NCBI GenBank assembly: GCA_036345935.2
Contig: JADWOT020001145.1
Location: forward strand, 1 to 64,000
Direction of reading: 5' to 3'
DNA from: Taenia hydatigena
Taxonomy: Eukaryota; Platyhelminthes; Cestoda; Cyclophyllidea; Taeniidae
Length of the DNA stretch: 64,000 bases
Position 1 is the stretch's first letter; each line of letters starts with the position of its first letter. A model generated the notes under the pieces. It had not been told where the DNA came from. It was given only the letters and a program-made list of their open reading frames with translations, and did no database searches. This document shows, in pieces, positions 21,377 to 34,253 of this stretch. A program made the position numbers and the translations under genes.

Positions 21377-21462
21377 GTCCACTGAAACGACAGGTAATTA
21401 AGGTTGGCGAGGGAGTCAAAGGCATCGAATCCAATAGCAAGAACGATCCTATACTTAGTTAA
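21377..21462 (-). CDS. Candidate exon, unknown
   Basis: After an acceptor-like TAAGTATAG on the minus strand, a frame reads IVLAIGFDAFDSLANLN and continues to a stop near 21377. The other frame (21252-21440) is longer but less natural in composition. It could belong with the candidate exons at 21.55-21.74 kb, though the phases I can assign do not join cleanly. Confidence 0.2.
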
Positions 21463-21589
21463 TTAGTCGCTAAAGCACATAAATAAATGCCATTAAAACA
21501 TTTCTACAATAAATTGCATGCACAAAAAGACGCAAAAGAAATATTATCGACACATAACTCACCAATAAGGGCCAAAAAGCCTGCAGATA

Positions 21590-21739
21590 TCAAAATACGA
21601 ACTTCAATTTTTGATCAGCAATAGCTGGACAGCCTTGTGAATATCCATCTGCAAAGCCAACGGCGGATGTTTCACTTGCCTCACCTGCGAATGCCAAGAA
21701 GGCATCTACCGCTCCCATTGCTACTGACACCGCCAACAT
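21590..21739 (-). CDS. Possible small secreted peptide or first exon
   Basis: A 49-codon minus-strand frame starts with a signal-peptide-like segment (MLAVSVAMGAVDAFLAFAG), followed by a short polar part with one Cys. The frame also crosses a good donor, TTCGCAG|GTGAGG, at about 21682, so the alternative is a first exon spliced onward to the short exon near 21550-21565 (TATCTGCAG|GCTTTTTGG), which joins in phase and adds FLALIG. The two readings cannot be separated here. A decayed tandem copy of the second half lies at 21810-21890. Confidence 0.28.
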   Translation of the reverse strand: MLAVSVAMGAVDAFLAFAGEASETSAVGFADGYSQGCPAIADQKLKFVF

Positions 21740-22259
21740 TGCGCCGAGTGAATATGGATAGCCTTATTTCTAACCAGAGAGATAATCAATGAAATGTGTT
21801 GCGAAGGACACAGCCCTGAGCCTCACCTTCTGCCAGACAGGCCAGTGGCAGGTGTCCCATTCACCTCACCTGCGAATATCAGGCAAGGCTAGTAGAGAGG
21901 AGAAGGGAATTTACAAAGAGGGTGTTGGCAGACGATGAGGTGGAAGGAGAATGGAAGGAAAACTGATACTAAATTCGAACAATGAGGCAGGGAGAAAAGC
22001 TTGAGACGGGCTGGAAATACGAGACTTTCTAGTATTATGTAGTGAGTGCTTACTCCTCCTTTTTATTTGAGCTAATAATGTGGAGCATAAACAGCTCGAT
22101 ATAATGCGTAGCAGGATGCGCTGGAGTAGACAGCGTATACAGAAGAGCTTCTCTCCATTCATTTCGAAGACGTCATTAGACCTACTTCGTATGTGCGTAC
22201 CTTGATTCAATAATGTCTTTGCAAATGAAGGAGAAGGGCTCGTATCACATTGCACGAAA

Positions 22260-23910
22260 TTGTGCCTAGCTAATTGGGCAGGTCAAGTCAGAGTGTTAAG
22301 GCTGACTTGAACAGTGACGTATAAGGAGCTTTACTAAGGCTGTCATAATTTAGCCTGGGTCGCTAATCCGATTTATTCCGACTTAGTCCAATCTTGTTAG
22401 ATCTAGTCAAGCCGAGACTCCGTACGCGCTACAGTGCTTCCGCAGTGGCACTTGGATATCAGGCAAGTTGTTGTGCAGTAGCAGGTCTCCTGATGCAGCT
22501 GCTTATTTGGGGATGTAGGGCACACCCGAGGCAAGAACAGCAAGTTCGGCACAGCACGTGTAGTGCAGGGTTGAATTGTGATTAAATGATCCGGCGATTT
22601 CACCCCCAAAGATTGCTACTGAGTTAGTGGAGGGACTTTACTCTTAAGTATCCCTAAATTTTATGCCTGGTATATTTGTTATTTTGCATTACAAATGGCA
22701 GTAGCTACCCATACGTCTCTTTGATAAGAGCAAGGTAACATGGACTTTCAGCTAAAGGAGGAAGGAAAATGATTGAAGGGTAAGAAATCGTAAAATATGG
22801 AGCTGTAGCGCAGCGTCCTTAATTTCTTTCCCACCTTCTTCTCTCCTTTCCTAGCCTAATCCACTTGCTCATTCATGTAGTTATATGGTTTTATGATGCA
22901 TGAAGGAATTGGCCTGATGAGAAAAGTTTGCTTTTTTGAATAGCAAACTAGAAGAAGTCAATCGTAGCTTACCCCTTTCATGTGGCTGACACCGGATACC
23001 AGATGTAATAATATTGGAATGATGCGCAAGAATGAAGTGACACACTGATAGGTCGTGAATATGAAGGAAGGGAAATCAAAGCAGTTTTAGAAAAAGTAGA
23101 ATACCTATATAATGCCATTGATAGGAAGAAATGATAACTGTTTTGGAAACACGGAATTGTTCCTATTCCTTCAAGTCATCCATTCTTTTATAAAAATTCA
23201 TTGCTTGATTTACCCTAGTCGACTTTACTTTATCCATCCCATCTTCTTATACATCCGTGTCATTCCTGTTCAAATCCGAATCACTTTAGCTTTGCTCTGT
23301 GTGCACATGCCTTTCCCTGCTTTTGTATTTTGCTTCACCACTGTACTCGGCTTTCTTTGCCAAGGTAGGCAATTTAACTTTGGTCGCACCTACAGTGCCA
23401 GATTTTGCAACGACAAGTGCTGCAAGAATTCTCAGTAGAAAGTAAGCTGCGGAATCTCAATTCAGAGCACTTCTTGATTACAACAGATGAAAGAGCGCAC
23501 CTCTGGACCCGTAGCCTCCCAGCTTTCCTTGCTACAATAGAGACCCTGTGCATCGGGCATACCTACCTTGTCCGATTTTAAAATAAAAACTATTGCTATC
23601 GCTTTTGAATAAAAATAAACTGCTAATTTCTGATTCTCATCAATGTGGGTAAAAACAATAGGCGATCTGCTCTTTCGTCAGTTTTGATCTCTTTGCCAAA
23701 ACATAATAATAACGCTTTGACTGCACCTATATTGAGATTGTAAAATTAGAAATCCCTCAAGTGATTATAGAGGAAATTAGGATGCTAGGTCTTATTTCTG
23801 GCCGATTTTAGATCATAATGGAGAGAAAAAAGAGTTTTGCTCCATAGCTTTATTGTAAGCATTTCCAGAACAAAACATACATCTGGCTTTCAGTTTGGAC
23901 CGAATTTGGT
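22260..23910. other. No gene recognised
   Basis: A 108-codon + frame at 23112-23438 ends in a Cys-containing tail but has no motif, acceptor or start context that convinces me. Confidence 0.35.
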
Positions 23911-23969
23911 CTCAGAGGTACCAGATTGTTTCGGGGGTGGGCCCTTGCATTACAATTATTTGTGTCAAC

Positions 23970-24295
23970 CTAGGCGCTCTTGTCATCAGCCAGATCTTAC
24001 TTTTTGCAACTTTGTTCAAGAACTGTCCGAAGTAATTGCTAAATGTAATACGCTGCTGCATTGAAATTCTGACTGGTTTTAAATCTATACGAACAGAATA
24101 TGGTGCATCTCTGTATGTCTGTGTTAACTCAGCTTTCTTTTCCAAAATAGGCTCCTTAACTCCCTGCCAGGTCTGTTTTATTGTATAAAAGAGAAATATT
24201 ATGGCTGCCAGCGATAGAAAAAACAGCTTTGTAAAATTAAAACAACTGTATACATAAAACCAAGAATACAGGTGGCGAATATGCGCTATTGCCAC
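23970..24295 (-). CDS. Candidate exon with one membrane segment
   Basis: A minus-strand frame of up to 127 codons reads a hydrophobic segment (KLFFLSLAAIIFLFYTI) followed by a charged stretch (VKEPILEKKAELTQTYRD). This resembles a membrane span plus a cytoplasmic or extracellular stem. The family is not recognised. A second minus-strand frame about 300 bases upstream (24608-24802) could be an earlier exon of the same gene, but I could not fix the junctions. Confidence 0.28.
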
Positions 24296-24607
24296 CTAAT
24301 TTCGTGTTAAAGTCATTTCTATTACTATGGAGGTATTTTTATTTATTAAATGTCTTGCAACTTCACTGCACTTCACTGAAACAGAGGTAACTCAACACTT
24401 GAGACCTAATTTCTAATAAATCTAGATTAAGATGAGCAAAATAAAGCGCATTATAATATCTGCGCTCTCTAGTTTTCCGTTATAGCACAACTTTTGTACA
24501 GCTGCATGGCATAAAATGTTGTTGTTTTGCAGGAAACTGCAGCGATTTAGCAGCCAGGGCCGTAGGAAGATCAGTTCCAGATCAAAGTGAGAAATACTTA
24601 AGGAACA

Positions 24608-24802
24608 TTACACCTGGGCTAATTTGCCATTGTTTTGCATGTGCGATGCCTTAGCATGTATTGATCTAAACCACCAGTTGAATCCAACACCATTCTGTAA
24701 TTTCCAATAAAAGTAAAACGCAGTAGGCAGCTCTTTCGCAATTGTCTTTTTTACCCTACCTTGAAGATCTTCATCTATAACCAAATAGCTGATAAATAAC
24801 AA
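24608..24802 (-). CDS. Candidate exon, unknown
   Basis: A minus-strand frame reads LVIDEDLQGRVKKTIAKELP, followed by an aromatic stretch (FYFYWKLQNGVGFNWWF). The segment also contains a donor (CTTCAAG|GTAGGG) and an acceptor (GAAATTACAG) about 70 bases apart, so part of it may be a short intron. Function unknown. Confidence 0.22.
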   Translation of the reverse strand: MLFISYLVIDEDLQGRVKKTIAKELPTAFYFYWKLQNGVGFNWWFRSIHAKASHMQNNGKLAQV

Positions 24803-25407
24803 AAAGTGACTAATATTTTATATGTGATTGCAGGTGTCGATATTGTATTAACTACCGTAAAGCAATTTTACTGTGCATTAAGAATGAAATATTGGGAATT
24901 AAGGGCAAAGTCGAATTACTTAGTAAATGACTTATTAATTTATGCATAACAGGCATCGTAAGAAACCATTAAATGCATTTTATTTTTACCTGAGTTGTGT
25001 GCAAAGTAATGCTAAGGCCAGAATCCTGGTTCCGAACCGTTCGTTAAGGAGCTCATGCTCAGCGAATTATGACCCCGCCAGAAGCGACGCAGTTTTGTGG
25101 ACTTCATATCCCATGCAGCCATTGCCACTAAGTAATCCTAAATAGTCAGGATAAGTCTGAAAAAATGTCCCCCATTTACCGAATTCATGAGATTTTAGCT
25201 TGGTAACGAATCCAATTTATCAGCGGGATTGAAAGATGTTACTACTGGTAACCTTGAAAACGATAAGCGACTTAATTAATTGAAAGACTTGTTTCCGAAA
25301 TGAATTCTATTGCAAATCTTATGCATGTTTATATTTGTTTGCATTTTATTTGATTCCGTCGTCAAATAGGATGCGACAGAAACGACTCTCACCCATTTAC
25401 TTCAAAT

Positions 25408-25719
25408 ATGACCTCTCCTTTGGGTCTAGAAATGAATGTCCTTAGCTCCACCATGGACACAGTTTATAGTAATCGCATTCTGACAATGCCGCATCGCAGT
25501 CCTTTGCAAAAAATTCCTACAACCGACGATGAAAAACAATCCAAATTTCATCAACAGAAAGGACCCGTTTTCCATTCTGTCCTTCACGCCCTAGCTTTAT
25601 TTAATAGACTTGTCAGTGACACTGTGCAGGATCTGGTTTGTCATTGTCTTTCCTCTCCTGTTATTCGAGATAAGTCTAGACATCGTCAAGTTATGTGCTG
25701 TGTAGCGTTTCTTCAGTGA
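25408..25719 (+). CDS. Candidate exon, unknown
   Basis: A 103-codon frame of natural composition (MPHRSPLQKIPTTDDEKQSK; HALALFNRLVSDTVQDLV). A plausible acceptor, GTCAAATAG, lies about 40 bases upstream of the first ATG. A second frame follows at 25781-25969 (FKLPRWEDLKKSDVHLGFTF). No family is recognised for either. Confidence 0.28.
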   Translation: MTSPLGLEMNVLSSTMDTVYSNRILTMPHRSPLQKIPTTDDEKQSKFHQQKGPVFHSVLHALALFNRLVSDTVQDLVCHCLSSPVIRDKSRHRQVMCCVAFLQ

Positions 25720-25999
25720 ATTAGGGGTGATTGGCGGGCTCTCCCTCATTTACATCGGCGATATGTGAGGGCTTTGCAGTGTGCTTACCCCCTGCATCCG
25801 GTCTCGTGAGTTCGCAGTAGCCCTCGCCCATTCCTTTTACTTTTGTTATTCGTCCCTAATACGCCAGGTTATGGCCTTCAAGTTACCGCGCTGGGAAGAC
25901 TTAAAGAAATCAGACGTTCATTTAGGCTTCACCTTCCTCTATTTGCTACAACTAAAACGTGATCGCTGATGACGTTCCATGTTCCATCTCTGTTCTTTA

Positions 26000-28740
26000 A
26001 AAGTTATTTTTCCTTCACCAACGCATTATAGTGTTTATTTAATCACATCTTAGTTTTTAGCTATTGGAGTAGGACGTAGAAACAGAAGTGAAGGGAAGTG
26101 ACACAAGTAGAGTCTTCTGCCTACCACCTTGTCAGTGCCTCTGTCTGCCAACCCACCAGGCACCTGTCTATCCATTCTACCCTGTGAATGTGCAATGGTC
26201 AGTTTTGTCAGCCTTGAGTGGGTTTACGAGGCTGATTTAGTTTAAAGTACCCACGATATTTACAGGCGATACTTAAATTGCACAAAATTAACCTCTAAAA
26301 AGTAGTTGAGTAAAACCAGACGAATGCGCTCTATGCATGTGTGCCGAGATAATTTTGATGGAGGAGGTATGTACACCAGTACCGGGTTGACACGCCACTG
26401 CAAATGTATTTGCATCGTTCTTAACACCTTGGCCGTCTCGAGAAGGAAATTAAAGATAGGAAGTCTAATGAGCGAGGCGTGACAGAAAGCGAAAGAAGCT
26501 TGAGAACTTGTAATCGATCATAACACATCATCGCCTGCCGTCATAAAATTTTGTCTCCTGTGGCAAAGAGGCAGAAATGATTTTGCGTTACCACTCCATT
26601 TGCCGGTAATTTCAGAATGCTACGTTTATACCAACCCTTTGCAAACTATAGAGTGTGGATTCATGTCTCCTCTATTGCTGATGAGCGTATGATGGAATAG
26701 AATGGAACAAGATTTAAGATCAACCGAAGTAGAGTAAAGTGAAGCAAGATAAATTGATAAGTCCTTATAGACGGAATTAAAACATGGCTATCTCCATGTC
26801 CTTATTTCTAGGAAACCATTGCTTACAGCAACGACTGCATGCTGTTTTACAGGACCTTTTGGTGCAGAGAAGAAGCAAAAATCGTTTCCCATTAGGGATA
26901 AAAAATGAATTGACGTTATGGCTTGAGCACTATGCAGCGCCCGACTGTAGACAGTCATTTATCTGTTGCAAATATTTTGCAGCATGAAGCTCTACAACTT
27001 TGATTTCTACATGCTTTTTAGATGGCACAATGTGTGTTGCAGTACAAGCACGCGCACATCATCACATATGCACCTTCGCACACGAATGAGCATTGTGCAT
27101 AAACTCACCTGTCCGCACATTTGGGCACATGCATGCTTATGAATATGGGTAGATAAAGAGTCATTCCGAGATTTTCGAGCAAATAGGACTTAGAAGCCTT
27201 ATGTCTAGTCCAAAATCGTCATAAGCAGGCTCAGTAGAATGTATGCGCTGCATGAGACTTGGGAATCTCTACTATGACGGTGAGTATGAGCCATGCATTC
27301 CCCTAAAAAGAAAATTTTTAATCATTTCAAAATGCTAGCCTGGCAGGCGAGTGGTTACGGGTAAGTGCCGGGATAGGCTAAGTGCACGCACGAACTCGAA
27401 ATCATTTACCTGCCATATCTGGTCGAACTTCCCTACGTGCCTCGCTGCGCGATTGCAAGTAATTGATAGACACCTAGTAAGGTTCAAATGTTCAAAATGT
27501 GCTTTTATGCGTAATTGAACAAAAGCCTGCTTATTTGCTGTGACATACAAGCCGCAGCCTGGGACTCTTTGAACTACGCCTAACAGAGCACGGTGCAGGC
27601 TTTGCTGTTTATCCATTCAAAATGAATATTTTTTTCCGAACTTTCCGAATCTGCAACAACAATCGCTATTTAAGGAAGCCCCGGGTGACACTGTCGCAAA
27701 TGTTTTGCACCATGGGCATTAGGGGCACATTTAACTCTCTTCTGTCCCAAGGCAACGAAGGTGTCATGTAAAAGCTAGTCTCACTTTAGCTCGCTTGTCT
27801 TCCACTACTCAAACATGATACTTTAATGGTATCAAAAGTAGGAAAAATTGCATGGTCTATGCACTATCCTTACCCTATGCCCAAATTTGTTTGTCAAAGG
27901 CACTTTCTTTCAAACTCCACAGCAGTCCAGAATCGCAATGTGTACCGTTTGTGTTTACTCGATTCGCAAGCTTAAATTTATCTCTCAATCATACCGGCAG
28001 AACACATATTTGTGAGCCTGCATCTGCTTACTTTCGATCGAATACAGTGTGTGCTCTGCTCTACAGCCATAGCTTTGGCATCTCGCGCAAAATCCTAAAT
28101 TTATGCCTTTATTTGCCACGCTGCTATTGAAAGAAACGCAAGCACAGAAATGCGCCTTTGCTGCACAGAATGCTTTGCCGAATACTTTACTGCAGGCATT
28201 ACCTTATTTACTTGGCGCAGCTTACAACCGCTGTCTAGGTATTGGTTTGTTCTTCCCTTTCTTTGTAAAACCCTGGTGCAAACTGTTTGAATAAAATGAA
28301 GTTGCTTGCTGCTGGGCTAGAAATACATGCAGGCTTCACGCTAACTCTATATCTTTTCATCGTTGTCGACAGCGTTATTTGAAAAGAGCGTTCGTTATGT
28401 GATGGCTGATAGTTTATTGCTTAAAGAAAATCACGTGAGCACTGATGGTGGACGGCTCAGATTGCGCCCTGTTTTATACTGAGTGAAATTTTACACCTAC
28501 GAAAACATTTTGGTGGTATGAAAGCCTCATGCGCCAATGGCCCATTGTCAAAGCACCACACCTTTATATAGCAAAAGAACTTGAGTAGTGGACTGACCCA
28601 TTTCTCGACTATCTGTTTAGATTCACGAGCAAATTTAATCCTCGGAGTTTGTACTCTCGCATTTAGGCATAACCTTCAGTACGTGCTGATGGCTTCGAAG
28701 ACCTCCTGAACTAAAGAAAGTAGTCCGTCTTTCCATAAAC
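26000..28740. other. Weak candidate frames only
   Basis: Frames at 26784-26987 (+), 27335-27616 (-) and 27852-28294 (+) have acceptable composition but no motif or consistent splice signals. The patch 27035-27130 is rich in CACA and GCAC dinucleotide steps. Confidence 0.3.
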
Positions 28741-28746
28741 CTGCAG

Positions 28747-28944
28747 TTTATTTTGACGTTACCGAAAACCCATATCGCTGTATTTATGAGGCCTTTTAGA
28801 GACCTGCTCGATTTTCTCATGCTTGACGAGTTTGCAGATAATCTCGTACAAGTCACCAGTAGGATCGGATGGCAAATTTTAACTCATGCGGTTTGGCGAC
28901 GAATGCATAACTCAAGTCAGCAGCTAACTCTTTGTCCAGCCTAA
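28747..28944 (+). CDS. Candidate exon, unknown
   Basis: After an acceptor-like AAACCTGCAG, the frame reads LTLPKTHIAVFMRPFRDLLD and MLDEFADNLVQVTSRIGWQI, an amphipathic, helix-like composition. It stays open to 28944. Donor choice is unclear. No family is recognised, and a 73-codon minus frame overlaps it. Confidence 0.25.
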   Translation, partial: FILTLPKTHIAVFMRPFRDLLDFLMLDEFADNLVQVTSRIGWQILTHAVWRRMHNSSQQLTLCPA

Positions 28945-29099
28945 GGCAAGAATGGAACGAGGATATCAGCGCATATAAAAGAGGCTTTGTTATATGTTGG
29001 GAGGGTGAAAATGAATTTAATGACCGCCTGCGTGCCTCGGTATGGAGCGACATTCTTTGACAGAAAATGCAAAGCAACGGCGTATCAGCCTCGGGTCCT

Positions 29100-32000
29100 T
29101 CCTTGGCAAATTGATCACATGCATCCTACTGCTACCACCTAATGAGTAACAATATCTGAGGTGAATGACACTTAATCATAATGCGAAAACACTCATGCAT
29201 GTAGTCTGCTTACCATTGGATATTTTCTACCTTATCAACATTACCAGCACCAGCATCAATGCGCTGCAAGCGTATGCGCAGTACCAAATACTATTCAAAT
29301 GACATTTTGCAGGTTCATCATGACTTCTTACATCTTTGCAGACATAACTTGACTTTTTGACCTCTCTCCAATTCACGCTCAGCGATTTCGGAATGATTCA
29401 ACCTGATTTGAATTTCTGCATTTAAATGTGTGTGTTAATCCTCAAAGTAATGCAATTCGTTGACGTGATACGAAGCGGCAGCCGAGCATAAAAGTGAACC
29501 TACACAGTAGGTAGATGCTGCTTGATTTCAGAGCACACTCAAAGGCACCTTCCCCTGCTAGATCGCAGTGCTTTGGCCGCTTGTTTTACTCTGCTTCTGA
29601 TTACGCGAGCTATTTCGGCTCCGTAGAGCCAAAATGCAGTAATCTTTGCTAAATTAATGCTCTATCTTCTTAACTTTGTTAACCGCTTTTGTATTTATTC
29701 AACATTCTCGTCTTAGAGTGTTGTGGAGTAAAAATATCAGAAATATGGGCCACATTCGTCAAAATAATTGTGACAGATAATCTGCAGATGTTTTAGCTGC
29801 ACACATGAATGGACACTGCTACGGTTGTCACAGTTGGCTTAATTCGCACATTGCATTGATGGCTTTCGGGATAGCCACAATTGTCGGGCTAATTTACGAC
29901 AAGTCCACCACATAATTCTAAGCATTCGCTTTAACTTCCTGTTTTCCAACATCCTGCAATTCACTATAGATATCGGCCAATGTGCATAGTAATCCAGTAA
30001 TAACTTGGTGAGACCAACGTTTATCAAATGCAAACCACCTCGTTAAGAATATTTGAAAACAGGGTCATAAATGCACAGCCTTGTTCATCGCATCTGCATG
30101 TTGCACATGCACCAGTGCGACGTTCGACAATTGGTGCTATGCAGTAGAACTGGTCATCATCGCGTCATCCCGCAAAGGTGCTTATGCTGGCTGCTGAGAT
30201 TTTATCAGGATGCAATTATCAATTTTCTAGCCTAAAACGCTACAGAAATTCGCAGTTGTTCATTAATTATCGAGATGCTATTTTTGACTTGTATTAAATG
30301 CCTAGCTGTTGCGGCATCAGGCTTTGCTATTGCGTCTCGGTCTTTTGCTCGCCACTTACGCATTCACCGGCTGTGTTTTCGTCTCCCTCATTGGCATGCT
30401 GTCTTTGCTTACAAGAGTAAAGCAGTAGTTTAGTGACAGCTATCTAATCGTTAAAGAGCGAGTGAGCCTTCTTGCATTTCTTTGTGATTGATGCGGCTGT
30501 TCAGGTTGATTGCTAACTTTCTGTTTGGTGGAGCCGTTGAAATGGAGCTCAAGTATGCGTAGGTTGGGTTAGATGAATCTCGTGCCTAGTATGTCGCCTC
30601 ACTATAGCAAAGGTTAGGTATTAAGTAGTTAAATACAAAAGGATTCCTTGGTTTTTGCTCATTCACTAAAAGATTTAGCTTATACACACTCAAAAGAAAT
30701 TCTGTAGTGCATCTGATAAACAATTAGCACCAAGTAGAGCGATGACTTGCGATCTTTTCGCCGATAACCCAATCCTTTATTAAAGTCTTCCCTTTCTATG
30801 GGTTTGAGCATCGCATCGTAAAAATACATGCTAATTTTTATTTAAAACACTCTAGTAACATGAACTTCTCCTAATTTGGTGTGCTTAATTTCGGGCCATC
30901 ACTCAGACCACTTAATATTGATACGACCGTCTTTTTGTTAGCGTTGGCTTTGAATGAGTGGTTCATAAATAGCATTAAAGAATTTTCTCAGATGACTTAA
31001 ACGTTTACTAGATGAACATATGCCAAGCTAAGGCTAGTTTTGAATCAAATGCTGCAACTTAAAGATTTAATCCCAGTGCCTTATCAGTTGGGATGCAAAA
31101 TTTGCAAAAAAATGATTCAAGGAATTGTGTAGCCTTGCGCGATATCATTAACGTTTTATTTACCAATCCAATGGTGATTGCGCTGGTGTTGATCCATATT
31201 GATCAACGGTGTTACTATACAAAAACTCTTGATTATCTTAGGTGGCAGCAGGAATACTGCTGCATTACAAAGCATTGAGGCTTGGCGATTACAAATCCTT
31301 ACGCGTTTGAGCCTAAATTAGTGCGTTTAAGTCTTCTACACAATTGCTAATTTGAGTGTGTAAATGGATCGAATGCAGTAAAGCATGTCTAAATCGATGC
31401 GCTATCCGCCGAAGAAATGAAAACGCTAATTAGAGTAAACAAAGCGTTTAAGGACCCTATAAGTGAGTAGAAATGTCAGATTATAGAGCAACTGGCAAAC
31501 TGAGTGGTTGAATTAGAGTAGAATTAATCAGGTAAATGATCGGAGATTGAAAGAGCAAACACTAGTAAATGGTGGATGATTATGCAGGTGGGTGAATGGC
31601 ATGATCTATAATTGACTCATTTTATCGCTGCCAATGTGCCTAATGGAAGCGAAGCAGATAACTAATGTAATGTAATGTAATGTTTTGTCAAAATAGGCCA
31701 ACAAAATGGGGAATAGAATTAATAATACTTTACCATTCATATGGAACTGATACAGATTTAATGGCTGTGCGTGTGAACAAGACTGAATCAGCCCCTACAT
31801 TAGCATTGCGATGAAATCCGAAATGAACCCATTATGCTAACTGTATCTGAAAATCATGGACCAATTCAAATGCCGCATTCAAGAGCTCAATTTGGAGCAC
31901 AAACATTATCGATGCAATAAATTTTGCGCATCAGACAATAAGTGACTGCAACCATAATGTGCGCTCCATCAATGGCACAAGATGTTGGCTGTGCGTTGGG

Positions 32001-33225
32001 AAATCAAAGTCATGCTACCGAATCATACACTACCAGTTCGTGCAACTAGTACGCAAGGTGTCAGTGTTGTCAACAAGATGGGCCAACTCGTAAACATCAA
32101 TCTCTCAGCTTCAGTGAGAGTCGAGACTGCTGCATTTTCTTCCTCTAAAAGTCTCTTTTGGGTGGAGAAAGCGCCAGAACTTGAGGGATGGAGAGCCAAG
32201 GCTTTGTTCCACCGTCGCAATGTGTAGCTGATAATTTCCTTAGGAAATCACTTGCAAGCTTGCCAACGCCTAATTTCCACAAGCATTATTTTAATAAAAT
32301 GGCCTGGCCTTGAAAGTAGCAAGACTCTTTTATTAGCGCATTTTTTTTTATTTTTTGTAGCATATAAATAGTGAATAAGCTGATGAGCCAATTTTTAATC
32401 GCTCTACTTTACAAGAGGTAACGTCTTGAGCGGAAAGGAGCATAAACCCGGTCATTTATGCATTAGCTCAAAAATGAGAGTCCAAGATAAACAAGAAGGC
32501 AATAGGATCTCAACAGATTCTTTGATTCCTCTTACGTAATCTTTGCAAAACTGCATGTTGTAGGCAACAACGAATTAGATATTGCTTCTTTCCAGATTAG
32601 AAGATTGCAAGAATACCACTTTAGTAATTATCAGGTTTAAATGCTTAATTTCAAGAAATAGACACCTATTTTAGAAGCAAAATTCCAAGTCATTGCAGAA
32701 CTGTTGGCGTTTTAACATTGTACTTCAAACCACTTGCGAAAATTCGAGTAATTTCGTCAAGGTGCGTTAAATCGTCTCACAGGAAAGAGCTCGCCACAAA
32801 AGTTAGATGAAATGTGTGCATTTCTTCATTTGCTTTTCCTAGTTCCTCAAACTTATCATGCTTTCACCTGCTCTGAACTCAGCTTTAGTCCCCCTCCGGC
32901 ACCTTCTTCCAAATCAACCTACGCCAAGTCTCCCTTAGTGAGCTCCAGTTGTGTTACCGCCCATCCTATAGACAGAGGTCAAGGACCATATTCATAGCTT
33001 TAGCAATGTTATCCGTCTTATTTTGTCGAGGCATAATGCTGCTTCAAGCCTCAGGACTTGCGACCAACCGCTAATTTTGTCTTGAACCACTAAGTTTTAG
33101 TTCCATCCTTTCCTACCTCCCTTAATTACCACTAAAATATGAAATTAAAGACAATGTTCTCAGTTTCTACTTTGCTGCCCGCAGTGCAGCCTAGCCCATA
33201 ACTCATAAAATCCACACTCCACCCA
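29100..33225. other. No gene recognised; (TAATG)4 microsatellite at 31664
   Basis: Only short frames occur, for example 29839-30033 (-), 31093-31278 (+) and a pair open on both strands at 31982-32227. A tandem TAATG array of four units lies at about 31664-31683. Nothing else structured was seen. Confidence 0.35.
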
Positions 33226-33228
33226 TTC

Positions 33229-34226
33229 ACTGCTGTAGGAAAGAGGGGCAAAATTTACGCCTTATAAATGGCCTCTTCTACTCAACAATGGAGTCTGGGC
33301 GTTATTTACTCGCGTATGATTACCCAACTTAAACAAATTAATGGGTAAGTAGATGGCACAGTCGTGCAATAAAAAATTCAACACGCGATTCTCAATTTCC
33401 TGGTCTAATCGTGCGTGCTCTTCCCCACAAAATGAAGTTACTTCAATTGTGGGACTTGAGACGGCACTCAGCAAGCCATAGGCAGCACCCCTCAACACTG
33501 GTTAATTACCTTCACCAAATTAACTCGCTATTTCTAAATTAAGCCAGTACCCGTTTAGTGATAAAATTGCTCTCGTTCGAGTGTCAGGATGTAAAATCGG
33601 GGCTGCGCTTGCTGTAGTCTGCATAAGAGAGGGCTGAGAAAGACCTGCCTAGAGTTATTCATAGCAGCTGTTGCAAGCTAGTGTTCATAAGCATGATGGC
33701 TTGGCTGTTAACCAGTTTTAAGTGAGAATAACGGAGAGAAAGGGTCTTTGCCAAGGTTTGGAAAAGCGACAGTGCTTTTACGCTTGTGCATTAGTCAGAG
33801 CTACTGTTGAGGATCTTTCTCAGCCCTCTCTCCTGTAGAATACAGCAATCACGGTCCTGATTTTACATTCTAACACCCGAACGAGGGCATTTTATCACTG
33901 AACGGATACTGGCTTAATTTAGAAGTAGCAGCCTTATTTAGTGAAGATAATTAACCAGTGTTGAGGGTGCTGCCTATGGCTTGCTGAGTGCTATCTCAAG
34001 TGCCACAATTGAAGCAAATTCATTTTGTGGGGAAGAACACGCACGATTAGACCACGGAATTGAGAATCGCGTGTTGAATTTTTTGTTCCACGACTGTGCT
34101 ATCTACTTACCCATTAACTTGTTTAAGTTGGGTAATCATACGCGAGTAGTTAACGCCCAGACTCCATTGTTGAGTAGAAGAGACCATTTATAAGGCGCAA
34201 ATTTTGTCCCTCTTTTCCACAGCAGC
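33229..34226. repeat. Large inverted repeat (arms about 418 and 416 bases)
   Basis: The left arm 33229-33646 is the reverse complement of the right arm 33811-34226, with differences every 10-20 bases by eye. The spacer is 33647-33810. Each arm carries the same frame (read outward from the spacer) with peptides SFCGEEHARLD, IENRVLNFL, HDCAIYLPINLFKLGNHTRV and NAQTPLLSRR, ending at equivalent stops. The left copy is on the minus strand (33262-33498) and the right copy on the plus strand (33981-34193). A transcript through both arms would form a long hairpin. The right arm ends about 30 bases before the first exon of the SLC5-like gene. Confidence 0.88.
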
Positions 34227-34253
34227 ACATTCATGCAGGTGAGCGCATAGGTC

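Noticed and set aside
24620..24740. Resemblance of a minus-strand peptide (GGLDQYMLRHRT) to ribosomal protein L28
   Set aside because: The match covers only about a dozen residues, ends in a stop, and the neighbouring exon does not join in that frame.
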